A stretch of 11,117 bases of DNA from NCBI GenBank assembly GCA_023269765.1, contig JAGDWH010000017.1:1-11117 (forward strand). Reading direction: 5' to 3'. The notes under the pieces were generated by a model. The model worked only from the letters and a program-made list of their open reading frames with translations. It had not been told where the DNA came from and searched no databases. Within the stretch, counting starts at the first letter, position 1, and each line of letters begins with the position of its first letter. The position numbers were made by a program, and so were the translations under genes. Below are positions 6,907-11,117 of this stretch, piece after piece. This DNA is from Desulfurococcaceae archaeon. Its GTDB lineage: Archaea > Thermoproteota > Thermoprotei_A > Sulfolobales > Desulfurococcaceae.

Positions 6907-6917
6907 GGTTTATAAGC
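6907..6917 (+). promoter_or_regulatory. TATA box for the ECF transporter operon
   Basis: TTTATAAG (6909-6916) preceded by GAAAGG is a strong archaeal TATA/BRE-type promoter. Transcription would begin near 6938, only a few bases before the first start codon. Read on the other strand it is CTTATAAAC, so the same box could also drive the M20 gene with a leader of roughly 40 bases. Confidence 0.6.
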
Positions 6918-6944
6918 TTAAACAAGCACAAAAACTAAAGAGGG

Positions 6945-7529
6945 ATGAGCGTAATGTCTTCCTCTATCGAGGAAGGCGCTAAGCCAGCCGTTCATAGGAA
7001 ACCGCTATTGACAACACGCCAGTTGGCATTAGCTTCAGCTTTTGCAGCAGCAGCATTTGCGTTTAGAGCAAGTGGCTTGGTAATTACGTTGGCTCCTCCC
7101 CTAGTAATAGATTTAGGAGCCCTCATGCCGTGTCTAGCTGGTATGGCCGCTGGACCTATTGTTGGAATAATAGTGGGAATAGCTAGGGGCATTCCTTCAG
7201 GTCTTCCGCAAGTTGACCTAGTGCTACAACCGGTTAAGGGGGTGTATTGGGCTTATGTGTACAAGTATGTTATATTAAGAGTAAAAAGCGAGAAGCTGAG
7301 GTGGCCCGTGTTCTGGGTTATAACTTGGTTACTTCAATTCTTCGTGGAGGCACCGCTATTCATATTCGCTAATTCGCTACTAGGCTTTTACCCATTCTAC
7401 CCCACATGGCCATTCACCCTTGGATGGTATAGTGCCTTATATGGAGTGTACCAAATAGTGGTCTTCTCAGCAATAATTGCGGCACTACCAGGAGTATTTG
7501 GGTGGAAAGAAGGAAAAGCTCCATGGTGA
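6945..7529 (+). CDS. ECF transporter S component (substrate-binding membrane protein)
   Basis: A 194-residue integral membrane protein with about five or six hydrophobic helices: roughly 25-48, 52-85 (broken by PPLVIDLGALMPCLAG and GPIVGIIVGIARG), 98-110, 120-145 and 160-183. The alanine-rich first helix (LALASAFAAAAFAF) carries the small-residue pattern S components use to dock on EcfT. In ECF transporters the S component binds the vitamin or other micronutrient. I cannot assign the ligand: it lacks obvious YkoE, BioY, ThiT or RibU signatures, although the operon order is the same as ykoEDC. A second ATG at 6954 is also possible: AGAGGG (6939-6944) would then act as its ribosome-binding site, while 6945 would be nearly leaderless. 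First gene of a four-gene operon; the next starts 3 nt after its stop. Confidence 0.75.
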   Translation: MSVMSSSIEEGAKPAVHRKPLLTTRQLALASAFAAAAFAFRASGLVITLAPPLVIDLGALMPCLAGMAAGPIVGIIVGIARGIPSGLPQVDLVLQPVKGVYWAYVYKYVILRVKSEKLRWPVFWVITWLLQFFVEAPLFIFANSLLGFYPFYPTWPFTLGWYSALYGVYQIVVFSAIIAALPGVFGWKEGKAPW

Positions 7530-7532
7530 GAT

Positions 7533-7748
7533 GTGTTGCCAACTTCATTGAAGAAGTCTAGCTTGTGGTTAGCAATTTTAATTGTTGCTATGTTCGTTCT
7601 ATTCGTAGTAATTAGAGAAGTGTGGCAAAAGGGAGGATATCCTCTGAGGAACTTGCCAGGGAGAGATTATATTGCTATAGCCCTCCTAGTGGTAGTACTC
7701 ATTATAATTTGGTGGATCAATAAGAAAGCTAAAACTAAAGGTTTTTAG
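7533..7748 (+). CDS. small two-helix membrane protein of ECF operon
   Basis: A 71-residue protein from a GTG start just after the S-component stop, with GGTGA (7525-7529) as ribosome-binding site. It has two hydrophobic helices, about residues 11-30 and 47-63, joined by a short charged loop (VWQKGGYPLRNLPGRDY), and lysine-rich ends that predict both termini in the cytoplasm. I do not recognise the family. Its place between the S component and the ATPase, with very short gaps, strongly implies it belongs to the transporter. The small two-helix plan recalls CbiN of nickel/cobalt ECF systems, but the CbiN loop is longer and no sequence motif is shared that I can see. Gap to the ATPase gene is 45 bases. 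Confidence 0.7.
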   Translation: MLPTSLKKSSLWLAILIVAMFVLFVVIREVWQKGGYPLRNLPGRDYIAIALLVVVLIIIWWINKKAKTKGF

Positions 7749-7793
7749 AGATTTCGTAACTCCTTTCCTTCTTGGAGCTTATAAGGTGAATGA

Positions 7794-9608
7794 GTGGTGA
7801 GCAGTGATAACAAAAACGCTGATGTAATAGTAATCGATAATGTAAGCTTTAAATACGCAGGTTCGACTAAGTACGCTTTAAAGAACATAAATCTAAAAGT
7901 AAAACAGGGAGAAGTAGTCCTTGTGGCTGGACGAAATGGTGCTGGCAAGTCAACACTATGCTATCTACTTAATGGTCTAATACCACACTTTTATACTGGA
8001 GTATCAGAAGGTTCTGTTAAAGTTTTTGGTATTGATACACGGACTACATCCACATCGTACCTCTCCACAAGAGTCGGCTTGCTCTTTTCGGAACCGGCTT
8101 CTCAGCTACTTACTGCTTCCGTAGAAGATGAAATAGCGTTTCCACTAGAAAACTTGGGCCTGCCAGTTGAGGTCATCAATGAAAGGGTAAGTGAAGTACT
8201 AAAAATGCTGGGAATAGAAAAATATCGCAATCGCTCTCCGTTTACTCTTTCGGGAGGCGAGCAGCAACTCGTCGCTTTAGCCAGCGTTCTTGCAATGAAT
8301 CCCGACGTATATGTCCTAGATGAGCCGACTTCGTCTTTGGATCCCATTGGAACACTAACTATTATTGAAATATTAAAGAAAATCTTACACGAGTTTAAGA
8401 AAACCTTTATAATAGTTGAGCATAAAATTGAAGAATTCCTAGAACTGGCGGATAGATTAGTAGTCATTCACGAAGGATCGGTTGTAGCAGATGGTAAACC
8501 GCGTCAGGTAATCCAGGACAACATTGCTAAACTTGAAGAGCTAGGACTAGAACTTCCCCAGATCGCATTATTTGCTCATAAGCTCCTGAGTCTATTTGAA
8601 TGTGATGATCAGGAACTGAAAGAACTGCCGTTCACCGTCGAAGAAGCTCTAACTTGGCTTTCAAAATTCATTAGTAAATGCAGGAAGACAAGAGCTAAAG
8701 AAGAGGACAGGGAAACTTCAAGGAGTGCTACCTCGTATGTAGCAGAGAGAAAAACCGGCTCTGACAAACTTGCGATAGAAGTAGAAAACGTGTCATTTCG
8801 GTATCCAAATACAGAGGCTTTAGTACTTGACAACGTATCACTGAAAGTCCATGAGGGAGAGATGGTGGCCCTAATAGGCCACAACGGCTCAGGTAAAACA
8901 ACTTTAGCTAAGCTGATTATAGGGCTATTGAAACCCGCTGCTGGAACAGTGAAAGTCTTCGGCCTAGATACAAAAACCACTTCAATGCATCAGCTCATAA
9001 AATACGTAGGGTATGTTTTTCAAGATCCAGACAGGCAGCTGTTTTCATCTAAAGTTTATAGCGAAATAGCATTCGGGCTGAAAAACCTAAAAATGCCTAA
9101 GCAGCTTATTGACAAGAAAGTACGAGAAGTGGCTAAATTACTAGGGATAGAACATCTCTTGAACGAGAGGCCTTACTCGCTAAGTCGCGGCGACCGGCAA
9201 AAAGTTGCTATAGCCTCAGTGCTAGTAATGGATCCTAAAATAGTGATATTCGACGAGCCTACAACTGGTCAGGATCCCGTTGATAGGAGACAGATTATGA
9301 AAATTGCGAAATGGCTGAATGAAAGCGGCAAGACGATCATTTTTATTACTCACGACATGCATTTGGTTGCGGAGTATGCTAGGCGGGTAGTAGTAATGGA
9401 TCACGGGAAGATAGTAATGGATGGCGAGCCGCATCAAGTCTTTGAAAGAGTTGATGAGTTAAAGAGAATAAGATTAAAGCCGCCAAGCGTGGTCGAACTA
9501 TTTGTCAAGTTAAGATCAGCGGGAATTATAGACAGCCCAGTCACGCCAGTTACTGTTGACGAAGCTCTAAACATTTTCATGAACCAGGTGGCAAAACAAG
9601 GGGGCTGA
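7794..9608 (+). CDS. ECF transporter fused double ATPase (EcfA-EcfA', YkoD/CbiO type)
   Basis: A 604-residue cytoplasmic protein with two ABC ATPase domains in one chain, powering the transporter. Domain 1 (about 10-240): Walker A GRNGAGKST (46-54), signature LSGGEQQ (152-158), Walker B ending Asp176-Glu177, switch His210. Domain 2 (about 325-555): Walker A GHNGSGKTT (362-370), Q-loop VFQDPDRQ, signature LSRGDRQ (463-469), Asp487-Glu488, His520. A charged linker of about 80 residues joins them. The halves are not equal: the Q-loop glutamine of domain 1 is replaced by Ser99 (LLFSEPASQ), and domain 2 has Arg and Asp in its signature, both seen in some family members. Start is GTG 7794 with GGTGA (7785-7789) upstream; ATG 7790 is out of frame. 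A TTATAA at 7779-7784 lies too close to the start to be a useful promoter. EcfT follows after 3 nt. Confidence 0.93.
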   Translation: MVSSDNKNADVIVIDNVSFKYAGSTKYALKNINLKVKQGEVVLVAGRNGAGKSTLCYLLNGLIPHFYTGVSEGSVKVFGIDTRTTSTSYLSTRVGLLFSEPASQLLTASVEDEIAFPLENLGLPVEVINERVSEVLKMLGIEKYRNRSPFTLSGGEQQLVALASVLAMNPDVYVLDEPTSSLDPIGTLTIIEILKKILHEFKKTFIIVEHKIEEFLELADRLVVIHEGSVVADGKPRQVIQDNIAKLEELGLELPQIALFAHKLLSLFECDDQELKELPFTVEEALTWLSKFISKCRKTRAKEEDRETSRSATSYVAERKTGSDKLAIEVENVSFRYPNTEALVLDNVSLKVHEGEMVALIGHNGSGKTTLAKLIIGLLKPAAGTVKVFGLDTKTTSMHQLIKYVGYVFQDPDRQLFSSKVYSEIAFGLKNLKMPKQLIDKKVREVAKLLGIEHLLNERPYSLSRGDRQKVAIASVLVMDPKIVIFDEPTTGQDPVDRRQIMKIAKWLNESGKTIIFITHDMHLVAEYARRVVVMDHGKIVMDGEPHQVFERVDELKRIRLKPPSVVELFVKLRSAGIIDSPVTPVTVDEALNIFMNQVAKQGG

Positions 9609-9611
9609 AGA

Positions 9612-10436
9612 ATGTCTGAATATTATCCAGCTGATTCAGTAATACATAGGCTTGATCCTCGCACGAAGTTCTTTATGTTTGCAGGATTAATAGCCTTAGT
9701 CATGTTAATACAGGATCCCGTACTAGTATTTGTTGTAATGTTATCAACACTAATGCTATTTAAACTGGCTAAAATACCATTACATAGAGTAAAGGGAATG
9801 ATAATCTCCGTAATACCTGTCATAATATTGTTCATTATCCTCAACATTTTTGTTGTGCCCTCGGCGAAAGCCACGATAATAGGGTTCATCGGTCCATACC
9901 CAGTTGCATTAGAATCTGTCTTAATGGGTTTAACAGGGGGGTTTAGGTTTGCGACGTTCGTGTTTTACTCTAGGCTTCTTACCATGACTACAGATATTGG
10001 TAGTCTTGTGTCGAGCTTGGTGAAACTTAAAATGCCTCCAGAGGTGGCTGTAGCCTTAGGAATAGGCTTTTCATCAGTTGGCCTGTTAATCGAACAGCTT
10101 AATTCAGTTAAAGAAGCACAAATGTGTAGAGGCGCTCCCATTGAAAGCAAAAACCCAGTCGTGAAAGCGGCAGCTCTTCTATCCGTGGTCGTGCCAGGTG
10201 TATACTTGACTATACTGCGCGGAATGGATATAGCAAAAGTACTTGAATCCAGAGCTTTCACCTACAACCCGGCTGGTAGAACGTTTAGAAAAATTGTTAG
10301 ATTAAAGACAGCGGACTACACAATTATATTGGCTGTCATAAGCATTGTAACAACAGTGGCCCTCATCACCACCGTACAACCACTAGGCTATACTTTTTCA
10401 TACAAGATCGTTCAACATATACTATTGGGTCCGTAA
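9612..10436 (+). CDS. ecfT: ECF transporter transmembrane subunit EcfT
   Basis: A 274-residue membrane protein of the EcfT/CbiQ/YkoC family, which couples the ATPases to the S component. The N-terminal signature HRLDPRTKF (12-20) is typical. Hydrophobic helices lie at about 21-50, 62-83, 100-125, 145-160, 183-203 and 235-260. The two cytoplasmic coupling motifs that contact the ATPase grooves are present in modified form, Cys-Arg-Gly at 172-174 (AQMCRGAP) and Ser-Arg-Ala at 213-215 (ESRAF); the arginines are kept. ATG 9612 is 3 nt after the ATPase stop, with GGGGGCTGA directly ahead as ribosome-binding site. Last gene of the operon; no clear terminator hairpin was found after the stop at 10436. 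Confidence 0.9.
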   Translation: MSEYYPADSVIHRLDPRTKFFMFAGLIALVMLIQDPVLVFVVMLSTLMLFKLAKIPLHRVKGMIISVIPVIILFIILNIFVVPSAKATIIGFIGPYPVALESVLMGLTGGFRFATFVFYSRLLTMTTDIGSLVSSLVKLKMPPEVAVALGIGFSSVGLLIEQLNSVKEAQMCRGAPIESKNPVVKAAALLSVVVPGVYLTILRGMDIAKVLESRAFTYNPAGRTFRKIVRLKTADYTIILAVISIVTTVALITTVQPLGYTFSYKIVQHILLGP

Positions 10437-11117
10437 GCATACACCAAGACAAATTCGCGTTAAGAGCTTATATAGGGCCTCCAATATTACAGCGGTCATA
10501 TAGAGGAAGACTATCACACCTTTAGTGTATGTGTTCACGCCCACGACATAGAGGCATAGGTCCTCCATCCCCCAAGAGTGCCTTGCAAAGGTCGACATAG
10601 GGCTGGAGATAATGTTTGCAAGAACCCTAGGTCGCGTACCAGGCAGCATAGCAAAGCTAATGCGGGGCTGATAGGAGTAGTGAGGCTACGTTGCCAGTTT
10701 TACTTGCCCCTTCATGAGTACCGGTCAGAGGGCACGTAAACTTCATACACACAATAAACAGCTCGCAGGAGACGTTGAACTAACCACATCACTAAACAGG
10801 CTACAACCCAAGCCTACTTATGGGACAGCCGCTCTTCCTTCACACCTTAGCAGGATACCATGCTTAGAGTTTCAAGAAGCTTGAACAGGTTTTAAAAGCG
10901 GTTGAATGCTTTCTATGAGGGGCTTCTTCCATTATTTGCATGCGTAAAGCTCCCGAAGAAAGGCGCTCCCTGAGGTGTTGAAACACACTACTCCCAAAGA
11001 ACTCAGCCCTTTATACTCAATAGAGAAAAACTCCGTTGTTGAGGGGTTTCAAGGGGTCAAAGAGCGGTTTTTAAGAGCAATAGAATCTTTAATGAAAACC
11101 CTGGGCTCGACTGCATG
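10437..11117. other. gene-poor right flank with coding fragments
   Basis: About 680 bases with no intact gene I can support. A minus-strand frame (10422-10649, 75 residues) has one hydrophobic stretch but overlaps the ecfT end and has no ribosome-binding site. A TATA-like box, GAGCTTATATAGGG, lies at about 10466-10479 but no gene follows it. A plus-strand frame from about 10552 to its stop at 10671 ends with protein-like sequence (VDIGLEIMFARTLGRVPG, then SIAKLMRG), which reads as a gene remnant. The composition and broken frames suggest decay. Confidence 0.45.
10975..11117 (+). CDS. possible partial open frame running off the window
   Basis: An open frame from GTG 10975 (or TTG 10978) continues without a stop to the window end, giving about 47 residues: it includes KELSPLYSIEKNSVVEGF and then KERFLRAIESLMKTLG, an amphipathic helix-like segment. 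The frame is open from 10948. The sequence GAGGTG precedes or overlaps the start, so the ribosome-binding site is ambiguous. I do not recognise the family. It could be the start of a real gene, or another fragment like those upstream. Confidence 0.25.
   Translation, partial: MLKHTTPKELSPLYSIEKNSVVEGFQGVKERFLRAIESLMKTLGSTA

Noticed and set aside
6843..6944. TPP riboswitch ahead of the ECF operon
   Set aside because: The leader is too short after the TATA box and the conserved riboswitch core is absent.
7749..7793. Separate promoter for the ATPase gene (TTATAA near 7780)
   Set aside because: It lies about 10 bases before the start codon, so transcription would begin inside the gene.
10422..10649. 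75-residue minus-strand frame with a hydrophobic stretch
   Set aside because: It overlaps the ecfT end on the opposite strand, lacks a ribosome-binding site and resembles no family I know.

Overview
The window looks like a chromosomal piece of a thermophilic archaeon, probably Thermoproteota. The reasons are A/T-rich TATA-type promoter boxes about 25 bp ahead of genes, strong GAGGTGA/GGTGA ribosome-binding sites often paired with GTG or TTG starts, heavy use of ATA and AGG/AGA codons, and archaeal-looking versions of every recognisable protein. I cannot name the species from sequence alone. No rRNA, tRNA, CRISPR array or intact insertion sequence was found.

Layout. (1) Positions 1-852 hold no convincing gene; there are two small hairpins near 150-195 and translated fragments that look decayed. 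(2) Positions 853-5262, all on the minus strand, form a tight GC-rich operon, read in this order: a DUF1177 protein, an Asp/Glu/hydantoin-racemase-family protein, a DUF917 (S-methyl-thiohydantoin-desulfurase-type) protein, an AroM-family protein and an M29-type metallo-aminopeptidase. Gaps are 7-29 nt and each gene has its own ribosome-binding site. (3) Positions 5263-5573 are an intergenic stretch with a likely operon promoter, an operator-like inverted repeat and a nested hairpin. (4) Positions 5574-6842 (minus) encode an M20-family zinc deacylase/peptidase. (5) Positions 6843-6944 are a compact divergent promoter. (6) Positions 6945-10436 (plus) are an energy-coupling-factor (ECF) transporter operon: S component, a 71-residue two-helix membrane protein, a fused double ATPase and the EcfT transmembrane subunit. 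(7) Positions 10437-11117 are mostly non-coding or decayed, with a possible partial reading frame running off the end.

How it may fit together. The DUF1177/racemase/DUF917/AroM/M29 set suggests a pathway opening and degrading a small cyclic amide, hydantoin-like or modified amino-acid/peptide compound: two proteins with paired-cysteine racemase-like signatures, one hydantoin-associated enzyme and one peptidase. The ECF transporter and the divergent M20 deacylase resemble an import-then-deacylate module; the gene order matches the thiamin-precursor ykoEDC type, and M20 enzymes such as YlmB act on N-formyl pyrimidine in thiamin salvage, but the substrate is not shown here. The composition changes sharply between the GC-rich catabolic operon (about 60% GC in sampled lines) and the AT-richer M20/ECF block (about 35-45%), so the two modules may have different histories despite being neighbours.
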